The translations under genes and the position numbers were made by a program. A DNA stretch of 11,442 bases from Candidatus Aciduliprofundum sp. (GTDB lineage: Archaea; Thermoplasmatota; Thermoplasmata; Thermoplasmatales; Aciduliprofundaceae): positions 1 through 11,442 of the forward strand of contig WAKY01000101.1 of the NCBI GenBank assembly GCA_015523135.1, in the 5' to 3' direction. Below the pieces are notes generated by a model that saw only the letters and a program-made list of their open reading frames with translations, did not search any database and had not been told where the DNA came from. Each line of letters starts with the position of its first letter. Positions within the stretch are counted from its first letter, which is position 1. Positions 1-6,741 of the stretch are shown piece after piece.

Positions 1-615
1 GAACTTATCTGACATTTTTGCAGTTTTTGTCCTTATAACATCAACACTCCATATATCAAGCCCAAATTTCTTTGCCAGATAGAATCCATGCATATTTGTC
101 CATGCAGCATTTATTCCCCAATAAACTATCAAATTTTCATTCTCCAAATCCTCAGGGTCTATGCCCTGCGCAGTGCCGTAAACATCTTTTAGGGCCTCCT
201 CTCCAGAGCGGTCACATATCGTATCTTCAATTATGCTGGCGTTTAAATAATTGAATAATCTATGTGGAAAATTTGCATTTACAAAGCCCCTATCACCATA
301 ATAGTAGTAAAGGAGGATTGATTTTGCCCCATATTTTGCAATTACATCTTTCATTTTCTTAGATATAATTTGTATAGCATCTTGCCAAGATGTTGATTTG
401 AATGCCAGAGATGGCTTCTTCCCGGTGCGAATTAATGGAGTTTTTACTCTATCCTCGCTGTATAGCCACTTTGGAAGCAATGCCCCCTTAGGACATAGAA
501 AATTGCTAGTTACCTTATTTTTTGGATTTGCCCTAACCCTTATTTTTCCATCCTTCATCTCGCTTATCAATGAGCAGGTATCGTAGCAATCACGCATGCA
601 TGTGTTGAATGCCAT
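1..615 (-). CDS. Molybdopterin oxidoreductase, N-terminal part (runs off window)
   Basis: The 205 visible codons read from an ATG at 615 to the window edge with no stop, so this is the N-terminal part of a much longer protein (this family is usually 600-1000 residues). Cysteines C6, C10 and C14 (TCMRDCYDTC) plus C41 in FLCPKG form the N-terminal [4Fe-4S] site of the DMSO-reductase superfamily, in the C-x3-C-x3-C spacing rather than C-x2-C-x3-C. Around residues 130-205 are the expected cofactor-domain segments: DTICDRSGEEAL, then YWGINAAWTNMHG (166-177) and the VDVIRTKTAKMSD stretch. No signal peptide or twin-arginine motif precedes the first cysteine, so a cytoplasmic enzyme is inferred. The substrate cannot be assigned from this part; formate or another small oxyanion or organic compound is possible. 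It is divergent from the PfpI gene, with a TATA box 24-31 bp before the ATG and no Shine-Dalgarno, so it is probably leaderless. Confidence 0.88.
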   Translation of the reverse strand, partial: MAFNTCMRDCYDTCSLISEMKDGKIRVRANPKNKVTSNFLCPKGALLPKWLYSEDRVKTPLIRTGKKPSLAFKSTSWQDAIQIISKKMKDVIAKYGAKSILLYYYYGDRGFVNANFPHRLFNYLNASIIEDTICDRSGEEALKDVYGTAQGIDPEDLENENLIVYWGINAAWTNMHGFYLAKKFGLDIWSVDVIRTKTAKMSDKF

Positions 616-638
616 TGATAGATTATGAAAAAGGAATC

Positions 639-646
639 ATATAAAA
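639..646 (-). promoter_or_regulatory. TATA box of molybdopterin oxidoreductase gene
   Basis: TTTTATAT on the minus strand is centred about 27 bp upstream of the ATG at 615. That places transcription start at or within a few bases of the start codon, giving a leaderless mRNA. There is no GGAGG-like element between the box and the ATG. Inference from spacing only. Confidence 0.5.
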
Positions 647-663
647 CTTGGTATGAGTAAATC

Positions 664-671
664 ATAAATAT
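664..671 (+). promoter_or_regulatory. TATA box of PfpI-family gene
   Basis: ATAAATAT is centred about 25 bp before the ATG at 692, with no ribosome-binding site in between, so the transcript is probably leaderless. It lies back to back with the box for the divergent molybdo-enzyme in a 76-bp intergenic gap. Confidence 0.5.
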
Positions 672-691
672 TTGCAAGTTTACATCCCATT

Positions 692-1201
692 ATGAAGGCG
701 CTAATACTAGCAGAAAACGATTTTGAGGACTTAGAGCTATTCTACCCATACCATCGCCTAAGAGAAGAGGGAATAGATGTTCTCGTAGCATCCTCCCAGA
801 AAGAGCTCAAGGGAAAGAGAGGTTATGGTTTAAGGGCAGATATGCATTACGAAGATGTAAATCCAGAAGAATTTGATATACTCGTAATTCCTGGTGGAAA
901 ATCTCCAGAGAGAGTGAGGTTGCAGGAAAAAGCGGTGGATATAGTAAAGCATTTCTTCAATGAGAATAAGCCAGTGGCTATAATATGTCATGGTGTGCAA
1001 GTTCTAATATCTGCTGGGGTTGTAAAAGGAAGGAAAATAGCCTGCTGGTACGGAGTGAAGGATGATTTGATAGCAGCTGGTGGAGAGTTTGTAGATGGTG
1101 TATCTGTAGATGGAAATTTGGTATCTGCAAGACATCCAGGGGACTTGGCAGAATGGATGAAAAAGTTCATAGAATTACTGCATAATAAAAATTTATTATA
1201 A
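692..1201 (+). CDS. PfpI/DJ-1 family protein (peptidase- or deglycase-like)
   Basis: The 169 residues match the usual length of archaeal PfpI (about 166). The nucleophile elbow is IICHG with C99 and H100. E12 in the FEDLEL segment and E73 in SPERVRL occupy the positions of the conserved acidic residues, the latter supplied by a neighbouring subunit in the PfpI hexamer. Family signatures YPYHRLREEG (18-27), NPEEFDILVIPGG (57-69) and GVKDDLIAAGGEFVDG (121-136) are present. The residue after CHG is Val where PfpI usually has Pro, and SARHPGDL replaces the usual SxRxPxDL. The family was described as an intracellular protease and later, for DJ-1 relatives, as a glyoxalase/deglycase; the sequence does not decide between these. 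No signal peptide is seen, so it is cytoplasmic. The gene appears leaderless and is followed after 28 bp by glyA on the same strand. Confidence 0.9.
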   Translation: MKALILAENDFEDLELFYPYHRLREEGIDVLVASSQKELKGKRGYGLRADMHYEDVNPEEFDILVIPGGKSPERVRLQEKAVDIVKHFFNENKPVAIICHGVQVLISAGVVKGRKIACWYGVKDDLIAAGGEFVDGVSVDGNLVSARHPGDLAEWMKKFIELLHNKNLL

Positions 1202-1226
1202 CTGATCTCCATATCCCCCCGGTGAT
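1192..1226 (+). promoter_or_regulatory. Possible glyA promoter and ribosome-binding site
   Basis: TTTATTATA at 1192-1200, overlapping the stop codon of the PfpI gene, is centred about 25 bp before GGTGAT at 1221-1226. GGTGAT is complementary to the archaeal 16S tail and lies three bases before the ATG at 1230. glyA may therefore have its own short-leader transcript besides read-through from upstream. The RBS is well supported; the promoter is inferred. Confidence 0.45.
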
Positions 1227-1229
1227 TTG

Positions 1230-2531
1230 ATGAGTTTAGAAGATGCCCTCAAAATAAGGGAACTTGTTAAAAAACATACAGAGTGGTTTCGCAATTCTCT
1301 CCCCATGATAGCCTCTGAGAATTTGATAAGCCCCATGGCTCAAGAATTCTTGATATCGGATTTACATAATAGGTATGCTGAAGGTCTTCCAGGTAAGCGT
1401 TATTATCAGGGTAATATCTATGTGGATCAAATTGAAGAACTAACCACAGAGCTTGCAAAGAAATTGTTTAAGGTGGATTATGCAGATGTTCGCCCAATAA
1501 GCGGAACAAATGCGAATCAAGCAGTTTTATTTGCATTGACAGATCCGGGAGATGTCATAACAGGTCCTCCATTGCAAGGTGGTGCACATATAAGCAGTGC
1601 AAAATTTGGAGCTGTTGGAATGAGGGGAGTTAATAAAATAGAGTATCCTTTTGATGTGGAAGAGATGAATATAGATGTTGATATGAGTGCAAAATTGATA
1701 AAGATAGTAAAGCCCAAGGTAGCCCTTTTTGGAATGAGTGTTTTTCTCTTCCCTGCACCTTTAAAAGAGTTGCAGGATGCATTTCAAGAAGCGGATACGA
1801 CTGTGTGGTATGATGGGGCCCATGTTCTTGGATTAATAGCCGGCGGACAGTTTCAGGATCCTTTGAGAGAAGGGGCCCATGTTATGACTGGAAGCACTCA
1901 CAAAACACTTCCTGGACCACAGAAAGGAATTATATTGGCAAATCCTCCAGGAGATAATGAAAAAAGAGATAAGTTTTGGAAGAAAATTCAGCGGGGAGTA
2001 TTTCCAGGAGTTTTGAGCAATCATCATCTACACCATATGGCTGCCCTTGCCATAACTCTTGCCGAGCATATTGAGTTTGGAAAGCAGTATGCGGATCAAA
2101 TTGTGAGGAATGCTCAAGTATTGGCTCAAGAATTATACGAGCTAGGCTTTAAAGTCCTTGGAGAGAAAAACGGATTTACAAAGAGCCATACGGTTCTTGT
2201 GGATGTAGTTGCTCAGGGTGGTGGAAGAAAGGTTGCTGAGGATTTAGAAAAGGCAAATATAATCTGCAATTACAATCTTTTGCCCTACGATGATCCAAAG
2301 AAACCTAGGAATCCAAGTGGTATAAGGCTTGGTGTGCAAGAATTGACTCGGTTGGGTATGAAAGAGGGTGAAATGAGATATGTTGCAGAGTTGATAAAGA
2401 GGGTTGCAATGGATGGAGATATAGATGGTGTGAAGAAAGATGTAAAAGAATTTAAGGAAGAATTCAACACCATACATTACTGTTTTAATGAAGGTGTTGA
2501 ATCCTATAAATTTTTAGAGCTTCTGAAATAA
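1230..2531 (+). CDS. glyA: Serine hydroxymethyltransferase
   Basis: This PLP enzyme interconverts serine and glycine, passing the one-carbon unit to tetrahydrofolate or an archaeal pterin such as tetrahydromethanopterin. In the 433-residue product, the PLP lysine is in GSTHKTLPGP (K225) and the cofactor aspartate and histidine are in YDGAHVLGLIAGG (D195, H198). The substrate-carboxylate arginine is in GIRLGVQELTRLGM (about R366). N-terminal signatures IASENLISP and KRYYQGNIYVDQIE match the family. A TTG lies directly before the ATG; the ATG at 1230 is chosen because GGTGAT sits just upstream. Length and the KTLPGP variant match archaeal-type SHMT. It ends 1 bp before the convergent korC stop, so the 3' ends of the two transcripts must overlap. 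Glycine and one-carbon units made here are inputs for the purine pathway represented at the right end of the window. Confidence 0.95.
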   Translation: MSLEDALKIRELVKKHTEWFRNSLPMIASENLISPMAQEFLISDLHNRYAEGLPGKRYYQGNIYVDQIEELTTELAKKLFKVDYADVRPISGTNANQAVLFALTDPGDVITGPPLQGGAHISSAKFGAVGMRGVNKIEYPFDVEEMNIDVDMSAKLIKIVKPKVALFGMSVFLFPAPLKELQDAFQEADTTVWYDGAHVLGLIAGGQFQDPLREGAHVMTGSTHKTLPGPQKGIILANPPGDNEKRDKFWKKIQRGVFPGVLSNHHLHHMAALAITLAEHIEFGKQYADQIVRNAQVLAQELYELGFKVLGEKNGFTKSHTVLVDVVAQGGGRKVAEDLEKANIICNYNLLPYDDPKKPRNPSGIRLGVQELTRLGMKEGEMRYVAELIKRVAMDGDIDGVKKDVKEFKEEFNTIHYCFNEGVESYKFLELLK

Positions 2532-2532
2532 C

Positions 2533-3078
2533 TTACATCTTTTTCATTTTTTCTCCGTACTCATATCCTTTTAAGAACGCTCTCTCGTTGAGTTCTAGAA
2601 ATCTCTGGGGTATTCTCTCCTCTATTGATTTCCACATGGCATCTTTGGATACTACTCCCGTTATTGCCGTGAAGAATCCAAGCATTATAATATTGGCAAC
2701 TATTGGGTTTCCAATCTCCTCCGCGAATTTTGTTGCTGGAATCTTGTATATTTTGAAATTCTCTGCTTTCTCATCTGGTTTTACCAAGTCCTCATCAATT
2801 ATCAATGTGCCTCCTTCTTTCAACTTATCAAGATAATCTCTGTAAGCACTCTGGCTCATAAGTACTAAATAATCAGCTTTAATAACTTGAGGGTAGGTGA
2901 CCTTTTCATCTGAGATGATGACCTCACTTGTACTAGCTCCTCCCCTTGCCTCTGCACTGTAATCTTGGGTAAATGCACTCTCTTTTCCATCGTAAATTGC
3001 AGCCGCCTTTGCGGTTATGTATCCTGCTGTAATTATTCCCTGACCTCCTAAACCTCCGAATTTTATCTCAATTCTCAT
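2533..3078 (-). CDS. korC: 2-oxoacid:ferredoxin oxidoreductase, gamma subunit
   Basis: This 181-residue subunit has the gamma/POR_N-type start with FGGLGGQG (7-14), the dinucleotide- or CoA-type glycine loop of the family, followed by QDYSAEARGGAS (38-49), which corresponds to the conserved YGxExRGG segment. It is the last gene of korDABC: its ATG at 3078 overlaps the korB stop by 4 bp (ATGA), implying translational coupling. The complex oxidatively decarboxylates a 2-oxoacid to acyl-CoA, reducing ferredoxin. Separate gamma and alpha chains, rather than one fused chain, fit the 2-oxoglutarate (Kor) class; substrate is inferred. It converges on glyA with one intervening base, leaving no room for a dedicated terminator. 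Confidence 0.92.
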   Translation of the reverse strand: MRIEIKFGGLGGQGIITAGYITAKAAAIYDGKESAFTQDYSAEARGGASTSEVIISDEKVTYPQVIKADYLVLMSQSAYRDYLDKLKEGGTLIIDEDLVKPDEKAENFKIYKIPATKFAEEIGNPIVANIIMLGFFTAITGVVSKDAMWKSIEERIPQRFLELNERAFLKGYEYGEKMKKM

Positions 3079-3911
3079 TTTTTAGCCCTCCTTATTATGT
3101 CTTCATACCTTTCCTCGTAAGTTGGTATACCTTGAACATCTCTAAATACACCAACTACGATTTTTCCGTTGTAACTTAACTCTAACTCTTCAAATGAAGC
3201 ATCATCCTTTCTCACAGAGTTCTTCTGGAAATAGTGCATCATTTCTAACGGAGTTTTCATATCGTTTCTTCTACCATAAACTGTAGGACATTGGGATATT
3301 ACCTCAATAACTCTAAATCCCTTCTTGTGCAATGCGTGATATATGCTATTTTGGATTTGATTCACGTGATATGTTGTCCATCTTGCCACATAGGGTGCTC
3401 CCAGGGATATTGCTAAATGAGGTATGTTGAATGGCCTATCTGGGTTTCCATATGGGGTTGTGGTTGTGTATGCTCCTGTAGGCGTGGTAGGTCCATGCTG
3501 TCCACCAGTCATTCCGTAGGTAAAGTTGTTAACTGCTATTACAAGCAAATCATGGTTTCTGCGGGCAGCGTTCACAAAATGGTTGCCTCCAATGGCAAAT
3601 AAATCTCCATCTCCACTGAATACCACGACATTCAAATCAGGTCTTGCAAATTTTATGCCTACTGCAAATGGGATGCCTCTTCCGTGTGTTGTATGGAACG
3701 AGTCCACATTCACATAACCTGCCGCTCTGCCAGTGCATCCTATACCTGACACTACCACGAGTTTATTTGGATCTATCTTTGATCTTATAAAGGCTCTCAA
3801 GAATGCATTTAGTGTTATTCCTATACCGCATCCTGGACACCAAACATGAGGTAGTCTATCGGTACGCAAAAGCTTCTCTTCCTCCCTTCTCATCTCTTCC
3901 ATTGGGTTCAT
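3075..3911 (-). CDS. korB: 2-oxoacid:ferredoxin oxidoreductase, beta subunit (TPP- and Fe-S-binding)
   Basis: This 278-residue catalytic subunit binds thiamine diphosphate through SGDGDLFAIGGNHF (99-112) and the following NNFTYGMTGGQ (128-138). Cysteines C25 and C28 (WCPGCG), C59 (GIGCTGR) and C208 (SQCPT) have the spacing of the four [4Fe-4S] ligands known in 2-oxoacid oxidoreductases such as the Sulfolobus enzyme, so the internal cluster is complete. HTTHGRGIPFAVGIKFARP (73-91) is typical of the 2-oxoglutarate/generic 2-oxoacid group. The ATG at 3911 overlaps the end of korA by 4 bp and its own end overlaps korC by 4 bp. 2-Oxoglutarate to succinyl-CoA is the most likely reaction, but branched-chain or broad 2-oxoacids cannot be excluded from sequence alone. 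Confidence 0.94.
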   Translation of the reverse strand: MNPMEEMRREEEKLLRTDRLPHVWCPGCGIGITLNAFLRAFIRSKIDPNKLVVVSGIGCTGRAAGYVNVDSFHTTHGRGIPFAVGIKFARPDLNVVVFSGDGDLFAIGGNHFVNAARRNHDLLVIAVNNFTYGMTGGQHGPTTPTGAYTTTTPYGNPDRPFNIPHLAISLGAPYVARWTTYHVNQIQNSIYHALHKKGFRVIEVISQCPTVYGRRNDMKTPLEMMHYFQKNSVRKDDASFEELELSYNGKIVVGVFRDVQGIPTYEERYEDIIRRAKK

Positions 3912-5026
3912 TGTACCGCCCTCCTTATTGCTCTAAGAACTTCATCTGGCTTATGAATCTCTCCCCCCATCTTTGGAAGGAGCTCTACATCCCTTGTGTA
4001 TTCTCTAACTTTATGGTATATTTGCCCGTAATTTATCTCTGCAACTATGTATGGAACATTGTATTTTTCTATGAACTTGTATGGAAATGGCCATATGGTG
4101 ATTAGGCGAAGCATTCCTGCTTTTATCCCCTCCCTTCTTGCAAGGTCTACGGCTAATCTAACACTCCTTGATTCACTTCCCATGGCAACTACGATAATAT
4201 CTGCATCATCAGTTTTATATTCTTCAACTTTCCATATCTCCTCTGCGTGCTTTCTTATCTTGTCGTTCAATCTTTTTACTAATCTTTCCTGGGCTTGGGG
4301 TGTTAATTCAGGATATCCCTTTTCGTTATGGGTTAAGCCAGAAGCGTGTATCTTGTATCCTTCTCCTATTCTTGGCATAGGAGGTATAAGATCATCATCT
4401 GCCTTGTAAATCAGTGTCTCTTCTGGAGGAGTTGTTGGTCTCTTCCTTTCAATTCTAACTATCTCATCATCTGGTGGAACATAGATTTTCTCATACATAT
4501 GCGCAAGCATAGCATCTATGAGAAACATCACAGGCACTCTATACTTTTCAGCATAGTTAAAGGCATCTATCATTAAATCAAATGTTTCTTGCACGCTATC
4601 TGGATAGAGCGATATTATTTCATAGCTGCCGTGAGAGCCCCACTTTGCCTGCATTAGGTCTCCCTGGCCTATGAGTGTTGGCAATCCTGTGGAAGGAGCT
4701 CCTCTCATAGCATTTATAACAACTATGGGCACCTCTGTCATAGCTGCCAGACCAATATTTTCATTCATAAGAGATATTCCAGGGCCTGCCGTGGCAGTCA
4801 TGACCTTCTTTCCAGTCCATGATGCTCCTATAATAGCCGCTATGGAGCCAATTTCGTCCTCCATTTCTATGAATTTACCCCCCTCTTGTGGTAATCTAAG
4901 TGCCATCCTTTCCGCTATTTCGCTACTAGGTGTTATTGGGTATCCAGCATAGAATCTACAGCCAGCTGCAATTGCCCCCTCTGCAGCAGCTATATCACCA
5001 CTCCAAAAATAATAGCCCGGCTTCAT
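3908..5026 (-). CDS. korA: 2-oxoacid:ferredoxin oxidoreductase, alpha subunit
   Basis: The alpha subunit (372 residues from this start) carries the diagnostic YPITPSSE motif (29-36), the EMEDEIGSIAAIIGAS segment (54-69) that supplies the TPP-activating glutamate, and MRGAPSTGLPT (107-117), which contacts the substrate/CoA region. The transketolase C-terminal-like domain follows (about 275-372). The reading frame is open a further 66 bases upstream, but the start at 5026 is preferred: GGAGGAGAT lies immediately before it, the ATGA overlaps the korD stop by 4 bp like the other junctions here, and homology begins at KPGYYFWSGDIAAAEGA. There is no fused gamma domain, so this is the Kor-type split architecture. 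It works as a complex with the products of korD, korB and korC in the cytoplasm. Confidence 0.94.
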   Translation of the reverse strand: MKPGYYFWSGDIAAAEGAIAAGCRFYAGYPITPSSEIAERMALRLPQEGGKFIEMEDEIGSIAAIIGASWTGKKVMTATAGPGISLMNENIGLAAMTEVPIVVINAMRGAPSTGLPTLIGQGDLMQAKWGSHGSYEIISLYPDSVQETFDLMIDAFNYAEKYRVPVMFLIDAMLAHMYEKIYVPPDDEIVRIERKRPTTPPEETLIYKADDDLIPPMPRIGEGYKIHASGLTHNEKGYPELTPQAQERLVKRLNDKIRKHAEEIWKVEEYKTDDADIIVVAMGSESRSVRLAVDLARREGIKAGMLRLITIWPFPYKFIEKYNVPYIVAEINYGQIYHKVREYTRDVELLPKMGGEIHKPDEVLRAIRRAVQ

Positions 5027-5274
5027 TTTATCTCCTCCACAACTATTGCAAAATCTGGACAATAGAGCTCGCATAGATGACAAGCAATACAAACCTTACT
5101 TGGTGGCTCTTCAACAAGCTCTGGTGGATGATAACCCTTCTCGTTCAAATGCTCGGAGACTTTTAGAACTTTTGTAGGGCAGTATTCAATGCAATACCAG
5201 CATCCTTTACATCTCTTTTCATCTATTGTAACTTTGCCTCTCTTTTTAGGAGGCATTGATTTTTGCTCACTCAA
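5023..5274 (-). CDS. korD: 2-oxoacid:ferredoxin oxidoreductase, delta (ferredoxin-like) subunit
   Basis: This 83-residue 2x[4Fe-4S] subunit wires electrons from the catalytic subunits to ferredoxin. Cluster I uses C22, C25, C28 and C62-type partners arranged as CKGCWYCIEYCP (22-33) and cluster II as CIACHLCELYCP (62-73), both C-x2-C-x2-C-x3-C-P. A basic N-terminus (PPKKRGK) precedes the first cluster. The start chosen is a TTG at 5274, because GGAGG at 5284-5288 sits nine bases upstream; the alternative ATG at 5256 would remove six residues but lacks a comparable ribosome site. It is the first gene of korDABC and its TGA overlaps the korA ATG. Confidence 0.92.
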   Translation of the reverse strand: MSEQKSMPPKKRGKVTIDEKRCKGCWYCIEYCPTKVLKVSEHLNEKGYHPPELVEEPPSKVCIACHLCELYCPDFAIVVEEIK

Positions 5275-5283
5275 TTTTTACAT

Positions 5284-5288
5284 CCTCC
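5284..5288 (-). promoter_or_regulatory. Shine-Dalgarno deciding the TTG start of korD
   Basis: GGAGG on the minus strand lies nine bases before TTG at 5274. The sequence GGAGGATGTAA also contains an ATG, but it is followed at once by a stop, so that ATG cannot start korD. Confidence 0.65.
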
Positions 5289-5310
5289 TGTATTTTTTGA
5301 TAGGTATTGC

Positions 5311-5351
5311 AAGATATACCAAAAAACTTGCGGTGATTTGTTATTTTATAA
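5311..5351 (-). promoter_or_regulatory. Candidate kor operon promoter (two TATA-like boxes)
   Basis: Two boxes could drive the operon. GGTATATCTT at 5320-5311 is centred about 25 bp before the GGAGG site and would give a short leader. TTATAAAAT at 5351-5343 is the better consensus match and would give a leader of about 45 nt. The sequence does not choose between them. Confidence 0.4.
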
Positions 5352-5365
5352 GGAAAATTTATTAA
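5352..5365 (+). promoter_or_regulatory. BRE/TATA of 7TM-DUF835-like gene
   Basis: A purine-rich BRE-like GGAAAA (5352-5357) is followed by TTTATTAA (5358-5365), centred about 26 bp before the ATG at 5388. No Shine-Dalgarno is seen, so transcription probably starts at the ATG. Confidence 0.45.
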
Positions 5366-5387
5366 GGTTTATTTCTATTAATCCCTT

Positions 5388-5759
5388 ATGTGGTTCACAT
5401 ATGCCTCTTCCATATCTTTAGTGGCCACGATGATAAGTGCAGTTCTGGTTTATCTTATTCTCAAAGCAGATATCAAAAAACCGGGTAACCTTGCTGCTTT
5501 CGTGATGTTTTTAGGAGTTTTTATATGGAGCTTTGGAGAATTAGTTGAAAGAATTGCAGGTTCACCACCTAATGATGAGATGCTTGCATATTTGGGTGCG
5601 TTAACTCTCTGTGTTGGAATATTTTTAACACCTGCAGGCTTGATACATTTTGCTATAGATTACCCTTATAGAATAAAAATGAAAACATCGACTCGTAAGT
5701 ACATTTTATATGCTGTTTATCTTCTCTCTTATAGGAATTGCACTTATACCCTTCAATAG
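5388..5759 (+). CDS. 7TM sensor-like membrane protein, N-terminal fragment of a frameshifted gene
   Basis: 123 codons start at a leaderless ATG. Three clear membrane segments (about residues 4-25, 35-55, 66-90) are followed by FAIDYPYR (88-95) and the beginning of a fourth segment. The layout and the LTPAGLIHFAIDYPYR loop resemble the N-terminal 7TM module found before histidine kinases and other signalling domains. After about residue 105 the frame turns into a polar tail (SYRNCTYTLQ) unlike a membrane helix and stops at 5759. The continuation of helix four is in the +1 frame from about 5710. Both frames are open together between 5683 and 5756, so a single one-base change in that stretch separates the halves. 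TTTT at 5704-5707 is the obvious place: one T fewer would give a smooth hydrophobic helix. Either a real disruption or a sequence error. Confidence 0.7.
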   Translation: MWFTYASSISLVATMISAVLVYLILKADIKKPGNLAAFVMFLGVFIWSFGELVERIAGSPPNDEMLAYLGALTLCVGIFLTPAGLIHFAIDYPYRIKMKTSTRKYILYAVYLLSYRNCTYTLQ

Positions 5760-6528
5760 TCTTCTTGGAAATATAGTTATTAAAGGGGTAAACCCATACA
5801 ATGCACTAGGGATAACCATTTGGGGATTGGAATCTTCCTTATTACACAAATTCTTTGCAACTTGGGCTTTTATAGCTGCTTTGATAATGATAAGCATTCT
5901 TGTAATAAAGCTCAAGGGGGTAGATATGTTTATTATAAAAAATCAAATTATTATAACCCTTGTTGGATTTTTGATAATGTTCTTTATGGTAGTTTTAACA
6001 TCATTTGTACCTACAATGATGAATATAAATATGTATCCTCTAAACACACTTGCGTTTTCAATATTTGGTTTATTCATTATATATACTGTTCATAGATACA
6101 GGTTATTCTTGGTGTCCCCAGTTCAAGAAGAAGCAGTTGAAAGCGAGGAAATGCCAGATATGGGCATATACAAAATGGAGAAGGATGAAGCCTATAAGAA
6201 ATTTATTTTGTTAGTAAAGTCTGGTAATACAGGCGTTGCCTTTATATCTGAGAATTCAGAGAATTTTAAGAAAAAGCATGAATTGAAAAACACATCTATT
6301 TATGAGATAAGTAAAGAAAACGGTAAAAATAAATTAAATCCAGAGAATAAAGAACATATGGAAATGATAGAATTTATAATCACATCTCTATTGGAGCAAG
6401 TATACAAGCCAGTGATACTTATAGATCTTTCAGCATCTTGGTTAAAGGAAGATACTCGCAAAACACTAAAAGAAAAGATAGAAAACATTTCATCTGTCTA
6501 TGGGGGAGTGTACATCCTTATTGAATAA
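5710..6528 (+). CDS. 7TM/DUF835-like protein, C-terminal fragment of the same frameshifted gene
   Basis: This frame (open from 5683; first ATG 5710, 272 codons) carries the end of helix four (IFSLIGIALIPF) and three more membrane segments (about 46-66, 77-100, 107-125). After the VHRYRLF boundary comes a soluble region of about 140 residues. That part (GNTGVAFISENSENFKKKH, an ExxxxKNKLNPEN segment, then PVILIDLSASWL and YGGVYILIE) has the order and spacing of archaeal DUF835: a strand, a polar helix, a residue stretch like LxPxxxE, an xILID strand and a final hydrophobic strand. The assignment is by eye and moderate. No histidine-kinase or receiver motifs are present. A membrane sensor or regulator of unknown signal is inferred. 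The ATG at 5710 lies mid-helix, so it is unlikely to be a natural independent start. Confidence 0.65.
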   Translation: MLFIFSLIGIALIPFNSLLGNIVIKGVNPYNALGITIWGLESSLLHKFFATWAFIAALIMISILVIKLKGVDMFIIKNQIIITLVGFLIMFFMVVLTSFVPTMMNINMYPLNTLAFSIFGLFIIYTVHRYRLFLVSPVQEEAVESEEMPDMGIYKMEKDEAYKKFILLVKSGNTGVAFISENSENFKKKHELKNTSIYEISKENGKNKLNPENKEHMEMIEFIITSLLEQVYKPVILIDLSASWLKEDTRKTLKEKIENISSVYGGVYILIE

Positions 6529-6544
6529 TTTTTTATCATTTTTT
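6529..6544 (+). terminator. T-rich terminator after 7TM-DUF835-like gene
   Basis: Two runs of six T (6529-6534 and 6539-6544) directly follow the TAA stop, the usual oligo-T form of archaeal intrinsic termination without a needed hairpin. Confidence 0.55.
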
Positions 6545-6590
6545 AGTCATTAGCATATTTATGATGTTCTACTAACACAGAGCCTTATTA

Positions 6591-6615
6591 GGGAGAGACA
6601 CCTGCAGTTTCTCCC
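6591..6615. other. Short inverted repeat in non-coding gap
   Basis: GGGAGA (6591-6596) and TCTCCC (6610-6615) form a 6-bp stem around a 13-base loop that contains the palindrome CTGCAG. It lies in the 218-bp gap 6529-6746, which has no credible coding frame. No oligo-T follows on either strand, so a terminator role is not supported; a small structured RNA or chance are both open. Confidence 0.3.
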
Positions 6616-6679
6616 CCTACACTCTTCCCTTTAAAAATCTTTTGAGGGTAAAGCATCTTTCTTCTTAAGAAAAGGGTTT

Positions 6680-6695
6680 AATGGACCGGGCGGGA
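6680..6695. repeat. 16-bp direct repeat, displaced copy of tRNA-Ala 3' end
   Basis: AATGGACCGGGCGGGA here is identical to 6745-6760. Read on the minus strand it is the last 14 bases of tRNA-Ala (T-stem 3' strand, acceptor 3' strand and discriminator A) plus two flanking bases. The copy lies 65 bp beyond the tRNA 3' end and is GC-rich in an AT-rich gap, so a chance match is unlikely. It has no upstream tRNA body. Such partial copies are typical of tRNA-targeted integration. Confidence 0.75.
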
Positions 6696-6741
6696 GGAGC
6701 ATCTATGATGCGACTAAGCCTTGGACATTTTGAGCAAAGTG

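Noticed and set aside
72..586. Two short plus-strand frames at the left edge
   Set aside because: They are antisense to the molybdopterin oxidoreductase frame, which has cysteine and cofactor motifs over its whole length.
4047..4409. 120-codon open frame on the plus strand
   Set aside because: Antisense to korA, no ribosome site or TATA box, and no family-like composition; the same holds for the other open frames opposite kor, kptA, purQ and purL.
5027..5092. Longer korA starting at 5092 with 22 extra N-terminal residues
   Set aside because: The extension overlaps korD, has no family similarity, and the ATG at 5026 has GGAGGAGAT and the 4-bp overlap seen at the other kor junctions.
5683..5756. 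Programmed +1 frameshift
   Set aside because: No slow-codon/stop arrangement or conserved structure could be recognised at the overlap; mutation or read error is the simpler explanation.
6561..6711. C/D-box small RNA from ATGATG elements
   Set aside because: Neither ATGATGT nor ATGATGC is a full C box and no CTGA D box lies at a suitable distance.
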